From: Gammaproteobacteria bacterium
GTDB lineage: Bacteria; Pseudomonadota; Gammaproteobacteria; Chromatiales; Chromatiaceae
Length of the DNA stretch: 39,136 nt
NCBI GenBank assembly: GCA_020445405.1
Contig: JAGRGQ010000036.1
Coordinates: 1-39,136 of the forward strand
Direction of reading: 5' to 3'
Position numbers and translations under genes: made by a program. The notes under the pieces were generated by a model. It did not search any database. It was not told the origin of the DNA and saw nothing but the letters and a program-made list of their open reading frames with translations. How positions within the stretch are numbered: the stretch's first letter is position 1; every line of letters starts with the position of its first letter. This document shows, piece after piece, positions 1 through 9,270 of this stretch.

Positions 1-753
1 CACCGGCGTCAGCTCGCCGTTGGCGTACGCCTCCAGGTCGAGCGCATGACTCGCACCAAGAACCAGATCGATCTCTTCCCGCAGCTCGTCCGCCTGATCA
101 CCAATCACCTCGTCCAGTCTGGGGTTGTCAAGGCCCTGAATCACCTCGCCCTCCCGGATCTTACCTCCATGGGTGGCGGAAAATAGGTGTGTGGCACCGG
201 TGCGGAGATCGTGGACCCCCTTAAATCTTTTACCCATGCCGATTGGCCAGGTGACCGGAGAACAGTTTATCTGCAGTACCGATTCGATCTCGTCCAGAAT
301 CTCCATGGCATCGCGCCCTTCCCGGTCGAGCTTGTTCACAAATGTCAGTATAGGCGTATCGCGCATGCGGCAGACATCCATCAGCTTGACGGTGCGAGAC
401 TCCACACCTTTGGCGACATCGATCACCATCAGTGCAGAATCCACCGCGGTCAATGTGCGATAGGTGTCTTCCGAGAAATCCTCGTGCCCGGGCGTATCCA
501 GAAGATTGACGACCGCATCTCCATAGGGAAACTGCATTACCGAAGAGGTGACCGAAATCCCCCGCTGTTTCTCTATTGCCATCCAGTCGGACGTGGCGTG
601 CCTGTCCGCTTTGCGTCCTTTCACGGTGCCCGCCATCTGAATGGCGCCGCCGTAAAGCAGCAGCTTTTCGGTCAATGTGGTTTTGCCCGCGTCCGGGTGG
701 GAGATGATGGCAAAGGTTCGCCGTCTTTTCAGTTGCTTGAGAAGTTCAGACAT
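1..753 (-). CDS. prfC: Peptide chain release factor 3 (N-terminal part, cut by window edge)
   Basis: RF3 is a translational GTPase that recycles RF1/RF2 from the ribosome after termination. The visible 251 residues cover the start of the protein and its G domain. They begin [19 protein letters not shown] and contain the P-loop [14 protein letters not shown], the G3 motif DTPGHEDF and the G4 motif NKLDRE, in the RF3 arrangement. The reading frame stays open to base 1, so the C-terminal half lies outside the window. The start is the ATG at 751-753. It is the last gene of the minus-strand run pssA-leuA-udg-rimI-prfC. In E. coli prfC also lies near rimI (family knowledge). Identification is secure; only completeness is unknown. 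Confidence 0.96.
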   Translation of the reverse strand, partial: MSELLKQLKRRRTFAIISHPDAGKTTLTEKLLLYGGAIQMAGTVKGRKADRHATSDWMAIEKQRGISVTSSVMQFPYGDAVVNLLDTPGHEDFSEDTYRTLTAVDSALMVIDVAKGVESRTVKLMDVCRMRDTPILTFVNKLDREGRDAMEILDEIESVLQINCSPVTWPIGMGKRFKGVHDLRTGATHLFSATHGGKIREGEVIQGLDNPRLDEVIGDQADELREEIDLVLGASHALDLEAYANGELTPV

Positions 754-875
754 CAGTCGGTCAGGTTGAGCGGGCGTCGTAATAAATCGTAATCACTTTC
801 TCTGCGGAGGAGGGCGCAACATATCCAATCCCCTCTCCGTGCCTGGGAAAATGGGCGGTTACGCCATCTCCGATC

Positions 876-941
876 AGAGGGTGTCGCAAAAGTTCTGTCC
901 CTTCTCCATCACGGGGAGGGGGGGCTTTTGCGACACCCTCT
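876..941. repeat. Long palindrome in the prfC-rimI gap (17-bp arms)
   Basis: The arms at 876-892 (AGAGGGTGTCGCAAAAG) and 925-941 are perfect inverted complements of 17 bp, separated by 32 nt. The loop contains a weaker C-rich/G-rich pairing (about 898-906 with 912-922). A related tract starting TCACGGG follows directly at 941. No T-run follows on either strand, so this looks more like a REP- or MITE-type palindromic element than an intrinsic terminator. No gene was found in the rest of the 754-1000 gap. Confidence 0.7.
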
Positions 942-1000
942 CACGGGAAGAGGCGGCTTTCGAGACATCCAGTTGCAGCAAAAGTCGGGATTATACCGTA

Positions 1001-1510
1001 TCAGCGGTTACCCGTATCGTTGTCTCGCCGGGATAAAAGACTCAATGCCAGTACAATCGCATCCTCCCGCTCCTTTTTGGCAGGATAATAGCCACGCCGA
1101 ACCCCCACTTCGTTGAAGCCGACGCTCTGATAAAGGTACTGCGCGGCCCGATTCGAAGCACGCACCTCCAGAAATACGGTATCTGCACGGTGACTGCGCG
1201 CCAGCGTCAACAGCCGTTCCAGAATTCGCCTACCCAGCCCCTGACGACGCAATTCCGATTCGACGCAGATATTCAGTATATGCGCCTCTCCCACGGCAAC
1301 CGACATAATGCCGTAACCGACAATCTTCGCGTTCAACCGGTATACCCAGCAACAGTAACCCACGCCAAGGCAATCCAGAAAGATATTCTCGGTCCAGGGA
1401 AATTCGTAACAGCGTGACTCCAGCTCGGCGACCTCCCGCACGTCGCCTTTCTGCATCGGGAAAAGCTGCAACTGCGGGCTTTTAAGATAGGAGCTTCTGG
1501 CTTTATTCAT
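1001..1510 (-). CDS. rimI: Ribosomal protein S18 alanine N-acetyltransferase (GNAT family)
   Basis: RimI acetylates the N-terminal alanine of ribosomal protein S18 using acetyl-CoA. The 169-residue protein has the GNAT core. The acetyl-CoA loop RRQGLG follows a strand reading AHILNICV, and then come LEVRASNRAAQYLYQ and GFNEVGVRRGYY, typical of RimI. The family is usually near 150 residues, so the first 18 residues may be surplus and Met19 (MQKGDV) is an alternative start. It starts 19 nt after the uracil-DNA glycosylase stop and precedes prfC, so co-transcription is likely. A generic GNAT enzyme is possible, but the motif pattern and the prfC neighbour favour RimI. Confidence 0.9.
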   Translation of the reverse strand: MNKARSSYLKSPQLQLFPMQKGDVREVAELESRCYEFPWTENIFLDCLGVGYCCWVYRLNAKIVGYGIMSVAVGEAHILNICVESELRRQGLGRRILERLLTLARSHRADTVFLEVRASNRAAQYLYQSVGFNEVGVRRGYYPAKKEREDAIVLALSLLSRRDNDTGNR

Positions 1511-1529
1511 CTCTGCCTGTCAGACACGC

Positions 1530-2330
1530 TCAATCTTTCAACAGCGCAGCCACCTGTTGAAGGTCCTGCCAGGCCCTGACCTTTTGATCCGGCGAGCGCA
1601 GCAGGTACGCAGGATGGTAACTGACGACCACGGGTATTTCCCCGAAACGGAATGGCCTGCCCCGCATTTTTCCCACAGCCTCTTGCGATTTCAGCAGGTT
1701 CTGGGCCGCTATCCGGCCCACAGCCAGGATAACCCGAGGCTGTACCAGCGCGATCTGCCGCCGCAGGTAGGGCTCACACCTCAACGCCTCCTCCGGACGC
1801 GGATCGCGGTTTCCCGGGGGGCGGCATTTCAGAATATTCGCGATGTAAACCTGAGCGCGCTGCAGGCCGATGGCCAGCAGCATTGCGTTCAACAGCTGAC
1901 CGGCCCGGCCCACAAACGGCTCGCCCTGACGATCCTCTTCCGCGCCGGGGGCCTCCCCTATCACCATCAGATTCGCCGATCGGTTGCCGACGCCGAATAC
2001 CGCTTGCCGCCTGCCGGCGTGCAGCTCGCATGCGGTACAACAGGAGACCCGTTGCGCCAGCGCCGGCCAGTCCAGGGAGGCGATATCGGCCTCGGGTGCC
2101 GGTTCCGTTGGCGGCATCTCCAGCGGCACCCACTCTTCCGTTGGCGGCGGCACCTCTTCCAGCCAGAGCGGGGGTGAGGGTGAAGCCTCCGGTTGCAGCG
2201 GCTTCACATCCGGCGGACAGGCTGCCGCCTGGCGTTCGTTTACCGTCAGTGGATTCCCGCCAGATCGCCGGGGCACCCAGGACTCAATTCCCATCGCGTC
2301 CAGGTACTGTCGCCTCAGGCCCTCGTCCAT
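1530..2330 (-). CDS. Uracil-DNA glycosylase, family 4/5 (Fe-S type)
   Basis: This is a DNA repair enzyme that removes uracil from DNA, from the iron-sulfur family once annotated as 'phage SPO1 DNA polymerase-related'. Seen in the 266 residues: a CTAC pair near residue 97, the active-site motif GEAPGAEED, the segment GEPFVGRAGQLL, two further cluster cysteines (KCRPPGNRDP and CEPYL), and the C-terminal HPAYLLRSP motif. The first ~85 residues are a short conserved head (YLDAMGIESWVPR) and a Pro/Glu-rich linker, common in proteobacterial members. It begins 3 nt after the leuA stop, so it is very likely co-transcribed with leuA, pssA and rimI. Function is assigned from family motifs. Confidence 0.9.
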   Translation of the reverse strand: MDEGLRRQYLDAMGIESWVPRRSGGNPLTVNERQAAACPPDVKPLQPEASPSPPLWLEEVPPPTEEWVPLEMPPTEPAPEADIASLDWPALAQRVSCCTACELHAGRRQAVFGVGNRSANLMVIGEAPGAEEDRQGEPFVGRAGQLLNAMLLAIGLQRAQVYIANILKCRPPGNRDPRPEEALRCEPYLRRQIALVQPRVILAVGRIAAQNLLKSQEAVGKMRGRPFRFGEIPVVVSYHPAYLLRSPDQKVRAWQDLQQVAALLKD

Positions 2331-2333
2331 AAA

Positions 2334-3884
2334 TCAAACATCGCCCAACTGGGGATGTGCGCGCATTTCGCCCTGAAGCAGCTTGTTAAAAGCGTTGACG
2401 TAGGCCTTGGCCGACGCGATGACGATGTCCGTGTCCGCGCCCTGGCCATTAACGATCCTTCCCGCCTTGCGGATGCGTACCGTCACCTCTCCCTGGGCAT
2501 CGGTACCGCTGGTGATGGCGTTCACCGAGTAGAGTTCCAGAATGGAATCCGTCCGGACGATCGACTCGATCGCTTTAAAGGCGGCATCCACAGGACCTCC
2601 GCCGGAAGCACGACCTGTTTTTTCATCGCCGTCAAGGGTCAGAACCACGCTCGCGTTGGGTACCTCACCGGTTTCAGAACAGACTCTGAGGGAGACCAGA
2701 TTGACGCGTTCGTTTTCGGCTGAAAAACCGGCGTCGTTGACCAGCGCCAGCAGATCATCGTCGTAGATTTCATGCTTTTTATCCGCCAGCTCCTTGAATG
2801 AACGAAACCCCTCGTTCAGCTCCTCCTCGCTGGCGAACTCCACGCCCAGTTCCGTCAGCCGGGCACGAAACGCATTGCGACCCGAGTGTTTTCCGAGCAC
2901 CATGCGGTTCTGGCTCCACCCTACATCTTCGGCACGCATGATTTCATAGGTCTCCCGGCTTTTCAGCACGCCATCCTGATGAATTCCCGCTTCGTGGGCG
3001 AAGGCGTTACTGCCGACGACGGCTTTGTTCGGCTGGACCGGAAATCCGGTGATTCCGGACACGATACGCGAGCAGTTGACGATCTGGGTGGTATCCAGGT
3101 CGGTGTCGCAGCTGAACAGGTCGCGCCGGGTTCGCACCGCCATGACCACCTCTTCCAGCGAGGCGTTGCCCGCCCTTTCTCCCAGTCCGTTTACCGTGCA
3201 CTCCACCTGCCGGGCCCCGTTCAGAACGGCGGCCAGGGAGTTGGCGGAAGCGAGCCCGAGATCGTTGTGGCAATGCACAGAGAAGATCGCCTTGTCGGCG
3301 TTGGGTATGCGTTCAATCAGGGTGCGGATGGTCTCACCGAACTGTTGCGGGAGATTGTAGCCCACAGTGTCCGGAACATTGATGGTCGTCGCCCCCGCAT
3401 CGATGGCCCGCTCGAAGATCCGGCACAGGAAATCGATGTCGGAGCGGCCCGCGTCCTCCGCCGAAAACTCGACATCGTCGATTAGATTTCTGGCCCGCCT
3501 GACCGCCCATACCGCCTGCTCCACCACTTCGTCGGGAGACATGCGGAGCTTGTGCTCCATGTGAATGGGGGAGGTGGCGATGAATGTATGAATGCGACCG
3601 GAATTGGCCTCCCTGAGCGCGTCTCCGGCGCGATCGATATCCTTTTCCGTTGCCCGGGCAAGGCCGCAGATGGTGCTGTCCTTGATGCTCCTGGCCACCG
3701 CCCGGACCGCCTCAAAGTCACCGCGACTGGCAATGGGAAAACCGGCTTCAATCACATCCACCCGCATTTTTTCCAGAGCTCTGGCGATGCGAAGCTTCTC
3801 CTCCCGTGTCATGGAGGCGCCCGGGCTCTGTTCACCGTCGCGCAGCGTGGTATCGAAAATTATCAGCTTGTCTGGATTGGTCAT
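2334..3884 (-). CDS. leuA: 2-isopropylmalate synthase
   Basis: LeuA condenses acetyl-CoA with 2-ketoisovalerate, the first committed step of leucine synthesis. The 516 residues match the long bacterial form. The N-terminal TIM barrel has [15 protein letters not shown], the metal-binding [12 protein letters not shown] and [12 protein letters not shown] linker follows, then a C-terminal LeuA regulatory domain (from about residue 390) that gives leucine feedback inhibition in this family. The start is the ATG at 3882-3884, preceded by AGGGAG at 7-nt spacing; a GTG one codon upstream is less likely. A possible promoter lies in the 140-nt gap to pssA. It complements the ilvBNC genes upstream, since 2-ketoisovalerate is the valine precursor they make. 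Confidence 0.97.
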   Translation of the reverse strand: MTNPDKLIIFDTTLRDGEQSPGASMTREEKLRIARALEKMRVDVIEAGFPIASRGDFEAVRAVARSIKDSTICGLARATEKDIDRAGDALREANSGRIHTFIATSPIHMEHKLRMSPDEVVEQAVWAVRRARNLIDDVEFSAEDAGRSDIDFLCRIFERAIDAGATTINVPDTVGYNLPQQFGETIRTLIERIPNADKAIFSVHCHNDLGLASANSLAAVLNGARQVECTVNGLGERAGNASLEEVVMAVRTRRDLFSCDTDLDTTQIVNCSRIVSGITGFPVQPNKAVVGSNAFAHEAGIHQDGVLKSRETYEIMRAEDVGWSQNRMVLGKHSGRNAFRARLTELGVEFASEEELNEGFRSFKELADKKHEIYDDDLLALVNDAGFSAENERVNLVSLRVCSETGEVPNASVVLTLDGDEKTGRASGGGPVDAAFKAIESIVRTDSILELYSVNAITSGTDAQGEVTVRIRKAGRIVNGQGADTDIVIASAKAYVNAFNKLLQGEMRAHPQLGDV

Positions 3885-3918
3885 CACGCGGCTCCCTGTA
3901 AAACCCTTCTGAACGAGT

Positions 3919-3947
3919 TAAATAAAATTGATAATCAGTCCGGTCAA
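3919..3947 (-). promoter_or_regulatory. Candidate sigma-70 promoter for leuA
   Basis: On the minus strand, TTGACC (3942-3947) and TATTTA (3919-3924) are separated by 17 nt in an AT-rich stretch 35 nt upstream of the leuA ATG. The -35 is close to consensus and the -10 only partial. It may give leuA transcription independent of pssA. Confidence 0.4.
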
Positions 3948-4024
3948 AAATTCAAGCGTATATCTCTTCGGCGCCTGGCGGTTGTCCCTGTCCGGGAAAC
4001 AGTGGCTTGGTTGCAGCGCCGCTC

Positions 4025-4813
4025 CTACCCGCCGTGCTTCCCGCCGGTGTTCTCCTCACCGTCTGCAAGGCCGGTGTGCCTTTCCAGACGGCGACGGCGC
4101 AGGTGCATCAGAGTCAGCACCGGACCGGAGAACGCATAGACCAGGAACAGAAGAAACAGAACCACCTCGGGCTGCACCACTACCACCGCGAATCCGAGCA
4201 TGATGACGACGATGGAGAAGAAGGGAACCTTGCCCTTGAAATCCACCTCTTTGAAACTGTTATAGCGGAAATTACTCACCATCAACAGCCCGGTAACACC
4301 GGTCAGCAGGCAGGCCAGGTAGGAGACATCGCCACCGCTTATATCGTGCTCCACCGCAACCCAGACACTGCCGGCAATTACCGCTGCCGCAGCCGGGCTC
4401 GGCAGTCCCTGGAAGTATCTCTTGTCGGAGATGCCCACCTGGGTGTTGAAGCGGGCCAGCCTCAGTGCGGTACCTGCCGTATAGACAAAAGCCGCCAGCC
4501 AGCCCAGTTTGCCCAGCGTGTTAAGGGACCAGACGTAAATTACAAGCGAGGGGGCCAGTCCAAACGCCACCATGTCCGAGAGACTGTCGTACTCGGCACC
4601 GAAGGCTGTCTGGGTATTGGTCATACGTGCAACACGGCCATCCATGCCATCCAGCACCAGTGCAACGAAGATTGCAAACGAGGCTTGTCCGAACTGGCCG
4701 TTCATTGCCGCCAGAACCGCATAGAAGCCACTGAACAGGGCTGCGGTAGTGAACAGATTAGGCAACAGATAGATGCCGCGTTTGCGTTTCGCTTTTTTGA
4801 TCTCTTCGGGCAT
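4025..4813 (-). CDS. pssA: CDP-diacylglycerol--serine O-phosphatidyltransferase
   Basis: PssA is an integral membrane enzyme that makes phosphatidylserine, precursor of phosphatidylethanolamine, from CDP-diacylglycerol and serine. The CDP-alcohol phosphatidyltransferase signature is present as DGMDGRVARMTNTQTAFGAE followed by YDSLSD. Several hydrophobic helices cover about residues 20-230, and the tail is basic, then acidic and hydrophilic. The start is placed at the ATG at 4811-4813 (MPEEIKKAKRKRG); a GTG 30 nt further up gives an unconvincing extension. Location between ilvC and leuA is, from memory, frequent in gammaproteobacteria. The type II (non-E. coli) PssA fold fits the length of ~262 residues. 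Confidence 0.93.
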   Translation of the reverse strand: MPEEIKKAKRKRGIYLLPNLFTTAALFSGFYAVLAAMNGQFGQASFAIFVALVLDGMDGRVARMTNTQTAFGAEYDSLSDMVAFGLAPSLVIYVWSLNTLGKLGWLAAFVYTAGTALRLARFNTQVGISDKRYFQGLPSPAAAAVIAGSVWVAVEHDISGGDVSYLACLLTGVTGLLMVSNFRYNSFKEVDFKGKVPFFSIVVIMLGFAVVVVQPEVVLFLLFLVYAFSGPVLTLMHLRRRRLERHTGLADGEENTGGKHGG

Positions 4814-4869
4814 CTTTAGTCTATTCCAGCAAGAAAGTCCCACTTCAACCGGGTAACCGCCAATCCGGA

Positions 4870-4875
4870 ATTATA
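4870..4875 (-). promoter_or_regulatory. Promoter -10 box upstream of pssA
   Basis: A perfect TATAAT on the minus strand lies 57 nt before the pssA ATG and just after the ilvC terminator-like hairpin. No good -35 is seen at 17 nt (best TTCTGA at 19 nt). It is a plausible start for the pssA-leuA-udg-rimI-prfC transcript. Confidence 0.4.
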
Positions 4876-4890
4876 GTGGAAACAAACCCC

Positions 4891-4920
4891 AAAATCAGAA
4901 CCGCCGGCGACCGCCGGCGG
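4891..4920 (-). terminator. Intrinsic terminator-like hairpin after ilvC
   Basis: CCGCCGGCG (4901-4909) and CGCCGGCGG (4912-4920) form a perfect 9-bp all-GC stem with a 2-nt loop. Read on the minus strand it is followed by TTCTGATTTT, an acceptable U-tract. It lies about 205 nt beyond the ilvC stop and just before the pssA promoter box, so it would separate the ilvBNC and pssA-leuA transcripts. Confidence 0.5.
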
Positions 4921-5002
4921 CTGTAATGAAAATAAAACCGGTTGCAGTCGGGAGGATCTATCCCGCACGCCGGCCGAGAGCCGAACCCGGTAGCCCGCTG
5001 GA

Positions 5003-5038
5003 CTCCCGGGAATCCGGCCTGCACCGGGATCCCGGGAG
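5003..5038. repeat. REP-like palindrome downstream of ilvC (copy 1)
   Basis: The arms 5003-5017 and 5024-5038 are inverted complements at 13 of 15 positions, with a 6-nt loop. Bases 5011-5035 match an inverted copy at 6282-6306 at 22 of 25 positions, so this is a dispersed repeat and not a chance hairpin. The rest of the 312-nt pssA-ilvC gap (4814-5125) holds only the terminator-like hairpin and the -10 box described separately. Confidence 0.6.
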
Positions 5039-5125
5039 CGAAAAAACCGGATTATCGAGGTCTAAAACCAGGATGAGCTCGGTAGAAAAATATACCTTTT
5101 GGGACGAACACGGATTGATTGAGAA

Positions 5126-6172
<1,047 letters not shown>

Positions 6173-6281
6173 TCAGTGTATCTGTGAAGGGAGTGTCCTT
6201 ATGCCATCAGGTACCGTCGAGGACCTGGAGAATCATATTCAAGGGTACTGACCCAACTGGCACTTGGTTAAGTTAAATAAT

Positions 6282-6306
6282 CCGGCATCCCGGCGCAGGC
6301 CGGAAT
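6282..6306 (-). repeat. REP-like palindrome between ilvN and ilvC (copy 2)
   Basis: Its minus-strand sequence matches 5011-5035 at 22 of 25 positions and folds as a GC-rich hairpin (CCGGC, 4-nt loop, GCCGG). On the minus strand it is followed by ATTATTTAA, so it might also act as a weak attenuator between ilvN and ilvC. The remainder of the 6143-6328 gap shows nothing clear. Confidence 0.55.
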
Positions 6307-6328
6307 GTCGAACAGAGTTATTAGGCGT

Positions 6329-6820
6329 TTAAAGCTTTAACCCTTTGGATCCGCGCGCAATCCCCAATGGACCCGATCTGACCACTTCGACGATGGAATC
6401 CTCGTTTGCCGCTTTGATGAATGCATCCAGTTTCGCGCTCTTTCCGGTCAGCTCTACAACGAACGTGCTTTCCGTCACATCCACCACCTTGCCGCGAAAA
6501 ATGTCGACCAGCCGGAAGACCTCTTCCCGTCTCCCGTTATCCGCCTTGAGCTTGATCATCATGATTTCCCGTTCGATATGGGGACCATCCGAGAGATCCA
6601 GCAGCTTTACAACTTCCACCAGTTTATTTAACTGCTTGGTGATCTGTTCAATTATGGCTTCGTCTCCGCGGGTGACCAGCGTCATCCGGGAGAGGGTTGG
6701 ATCCTCGGTGGGTGCGACCGTGAGCGACTCGATATTGTAGCCGCGCGCGGAAAAGAGCCCGGCTACCCGGGACAGAGCGCCTGATTCGTTCTCCATCAGT
6801 ATGGATATAATGTGCCTCAT
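6329..6820 (-). CDS. ilvN: Acetolactate synthase small (regulatory) subunit
   Basis: This is the regulatory subunit that binds valine and activates the catalytic subunit IlvB/IlvI. The 163 residues begin with an ACT domain (MRHIISILMENESGALSRVA, then GLFSARGYNIESL), followed by the C-terminal ALS_ss domain, as in the IlvH/IlvN family of ~160 residues. Its ATG overlaps the stop of the large subunit by 4 nt (ATGA), which implies translational coupling and equal subunit production. By length it resembles IlvH of E. coli; the symbol depends on naming convention. Confidence 0.95.
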   Translation of the reverse strand: MRHIISILMENESGALSRVAGLFSARGYNIESLTVAPTEDPTLSRMTLVTRGDEAIIEQITKQLNKLVEVVKLLDLSDGPHIEREIMMIKLKADNGRREEVFRLVDIFRGKVVDVTESTFVVELTGKSAKLDAFIKAANEDSIVEVVRSGPLGIARGSKGLKL

Positions 6821-8535
6821 ACCAGTTCGCTCCCCGGAGACATATGCATCTCATGGTGGCCCTTGCCGGCCTCGATCATCGGATAGACGTTCTCCGTGGG
6901 ATCGACCACCACATCCATAAAGACCAGCCGGTCCTTCATCGCGAAGGCCTCCTGCATAGCGCCCTCGAGCTCGCCGGGTTTCTCTATTTTCATACCGACA
7001 TGACCGAAACTTTCCGCCAGTTTTACAAAATCCGGCAAAGAATCGACGTACGAGTGCGAGTATCGGCCGTCGTAGAAGAACTCCTGCCATTGGCGCACCA
7101 TGCCCATGTAACCATTGTTGAGCAGCAGTATTTTTAGCGGCAGATTGTACTGTTTGCAGGTCGCGAGCTCCTGAATACACATCTGAATACTGGCTTCACC
7201 GGTGATCACTGCGACCTCGGCTTTGGGGTGGGCCAATTGAATGCCCATACCGGCAGGCAGCCCGAAACCCATCGTGCCCAGGCCGCCTGAGTTGATCCAG
7301 CGCCGGGGCTTGTCGAACCGGTAGAACTGTGCTGCGAACATCTGGTGCTGCCCCACATCGGAGGCAACGAAAGCGTCCCCTTTGGTTACCCGATAGAGGG
7401 TTTCCACCGCGAATTGCGGTTTGATAATGCCGCTGTTCTGATCGTACTTCAGGCAGCGCTTGCCACGCCACTCTTCGATCTGTTTCCACCACTTGCTGAT
7501 CGCATCGCTTCCCGGAATCTGTTTACCGTCCTTGAGCACTTGCAGCATATCCCCGAGCACCGACTTGACCGGACCCACGATAGGTATGTCCACACGCACG
7601 TTTTTCGAGATCGAAGAGGGGTCGATATCGATGTGAATTATCGTTGCGTTGGGACAAAACTGGGCAATCTGGCCGGTTACCCGGTCGTCGAAACGCGCCC
7701 CGACCGCAATCAGCGTGTCGGTCTCGTGCATCGCCATGTTCGCCTCGTAGGTACCGTGCATGCCGAGCATGCCGATAAACTGTTTGTCGGTACCGGGATA
7801 GGCCCCCAGACCCATCAACGTGCTGGTGATGGGAAATCCCAGCATCTGCACCAGTTCCACCAGCTCCTTGTCCGCGTTGTCGAGAATCACACCGCCGCCG
7901 GTATAGAAGACCGGTTTCTCCGCCGCGAGCATCAGGTCTACGGCTTTCTTTATCTGCCCCAGGTGTCCCTTGGCAACCGGGTTATAGGAGCGCATCTTTA
8001 TCTTTTTGGGATAGCTGAAAGGGATTTTTATGTTGGGATCGGTAACATCCTTGGGAATATCGATTACAACCGGTCCGGGGCGGCCTGAAGTTGCCAGGTA
8101 GAACGCCTTACGGAACGTCGAGGCGATATCCCGCACATCCTTGATCAGAAAATTGTGCTTGACGCAGGGGCGGGTAATACCGACGGTATCTACCTCCTGA
8201 AACGCGTCACTGCCGATAAACGGGGACGGCACCTGCCCGGTCAATACCACCATTGGGATTGAATCCATGTAGGCAGTTGCTATTCCGGTCACAGCGTTGG
8301 TTGCGCCGGGCCCGGATGTCACCAGTGCAACGCCTGGTTTACCGTTGGAGCGGGCATAACCATCGGCGGCGTGGGTAGCTCCCTGCTCGTGGCGTACCAG
8401 AATATGCTTCACATCATTCTGTTTAAACAGAGCATCGTATATATGTAGCACGGCTCCGCCTGGATAGCCGAATATGTACTCGACACCCTCCTCTTTCAAA
8501 CACTGAATAACGATCTCGGCACCGCTCAATTCCAC
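6817..8535 (-). CDS. ilvB: Acetolactate synthase large (catalytic) subunit
   Basis: This is a thiamine-diphosphate and FAD enzyme that condenses two pyruvates, or pyruvate with 2-ketobutyrate. It is the first step shared by valine and isoleucine synthesis. Seen: GYPGGAVLHIYDALF, the catalytic glutamate in RHEQGATHAADGYAR, a central FAD-binding domain, and the TPP-binding segment TGEASIQMCIQEL ending LLLNN. The usual third glycine of the TPP motif (GDGS/GEGS) is Ala here, a small oddity. The start is the GTG at 8533-8535, preceded by GGGAGG at 8 nt, giving 572 residues; an upstream GTG at 8568 would add 11 residues. It is the first gene of ilvBNC. E. coli nomenclature would also allow ilvI. 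Confidence 0.96.
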   Translation of the reverse strand: MELSGAEIVIQCLKEEGVEYIFGYPGGAVLHIYDALFKQNDVKHILVRHEQGATHAADGYARSNGKPGVALVTSGPGATNAVTGIATAYMDSIPMVVLTGQVPSPFIGSDAFQEVDTVGITRPCVKHNFLIKDVRDIASTFRKAFYLATSGRPGPVVIDIPKDVTDPNIKIPFSYPKKIKMRSYNPVAKGHLGQIKKAVDLMLAAEKPVFYTGGGVILDNADKELVELVQMLGFPITSTLMGLGAYPGTDKQFIGMLGMHGTYEANMAMHETDTLIAVGARFDDRVTGQIAQFCPNATIIHIDIDPSSISKNVRVDIPIVGPVKSVLGDMLQVLKDGKQIPGSDAISKWWKQIEEWRGKRCLKYDQNSGIIKPQFAVETLYRVTKGDAFVASDVGQHQMFAAQFYRFDKPRRWINSGGLGTMGFGLPAGMGIQLAHPKAEVAVITGEASIQMCIQELATCKQYNLPLKILLLNNGYMGMVRQWQEFFYDGRYSHSYVDSLPDFVKLAESFGHVGMKIEKPGELEGAMQEAFAMKDRLVFMDVVVDPTENVYPMIEAGKGHHEMHMSPGSELV

Positions 8536-8805
8536 GACAACGACCTCCCACAGTCTGAGCGGCTGCACCCGCCCAGCAACGCGTCAGTTTAAATAAACAG
8601 GGATAAATTACAGAAACTAAACAAACTACTAATATTGCATGAACAGGTCAAGCAAGAGAGCGATGAAAAAGCCGCTGACCGCTATAATATGTTTAAATTG
8701 CCCGATATAACCCTGTATCGTAAATGGTTATGCCGACTTTGACGTTGGACCTGGGCTTTGGCCTTATCGCATAATTGCCTGACTGTGAACAGGAAGGTCC
8801 CGACC

Positions 8806-9258
8806 ATGCTGCTACATCGTTTGAGTGTTGTAATTTCCGGCATCTTGATTTCAGCGGCCATTCAGGCCGACGTTTACCGCTGGGTCGACGAAAATGGCGT
8901 AACTGTCTACTCACAGGTACCGCCTCCAGCCGATGTTCAGAAAAAAAAGATTGAGGCTCCGCCAGCTCCTCCAGTTACCGAAAAAGAGGCCTGGAGTGAG
9001 GTGAATCAGCCATGGAAAAAGATGCGCGACCGGGAGGATCTCATAAAAGAGCAGTCGACAGCGGACTCGGAACAGCTGCAGAAGCAGCAGGCACGGGAGA
9101 AAAACTGCGAGACCGCGCAGCGCACCATCGAGGAGTTGAGCAACGCTGACCTAAAGTTCATAAGAAAAAGTGACGGCACGATAGAACGTCTCTCAGCGGA
9201 CGAGCGCCGGAAACAACTCAGCAAAGCACGTGAAATGGAAAAAGAGCATTGCAAGTAG
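8806..9258 (+). CDS. DUF4124 domain-containing exported protein
   Basis: A protein of about 150 residues with an N-terminal signal peptide (MLLHRLSVVISGILISAAIQA) and then the DUF4124 signature DVYRWVDENGVTVYSQVPP. The rest is Lys/Glu/Gln-rich and probably helical or coiled coil (about residues 60-150), ending in charged residues. Its function is unknown; the family is common in gammaproteobacteria as small envelope proteins. The start is the ATG at 8806, preceded by AGGAAGG at 8 nt; a GTG-like start 48 nt upstream lacks a signal peptide at its front. It is divergent from ilvB and convergent with lapD, with only 12 nt to the lapD stop. Confidence 0.85.
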   Translation: MLLHRLSVVISGILISAAIQADVYRWVDENGVTVYSQVPPPADVQKKKIEAPPAPPVTEKEAWSEVNQPWKKMRDREDLIKEQSTADSEQLQKQQAREKNCETAQRTIEELSNADLKFIRKSDGTIERLSADERRKQLSKAREMEKEHCK

Positions 9259-9270
9259 CCGGCTCTCCTG

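Noticed and set aside
3552..4139. Long plus-strand open frame opposite leuA and pssA
   Set aside because: It is antisense to two clearly identified genes and has no recognisable domain; expected shadow frame in GC-rich DNA. The same applies to 1557-2177, 5456-6109, 7345-8088 and 20603-21058.
8683..8688. Perfect TATAAT between ilvB and the DUF4124 gene
   Set aside because: No -35 at 16-18 nt and no extended -10; the site lies in an AT-rich stretch where such hexamers arise by chance.
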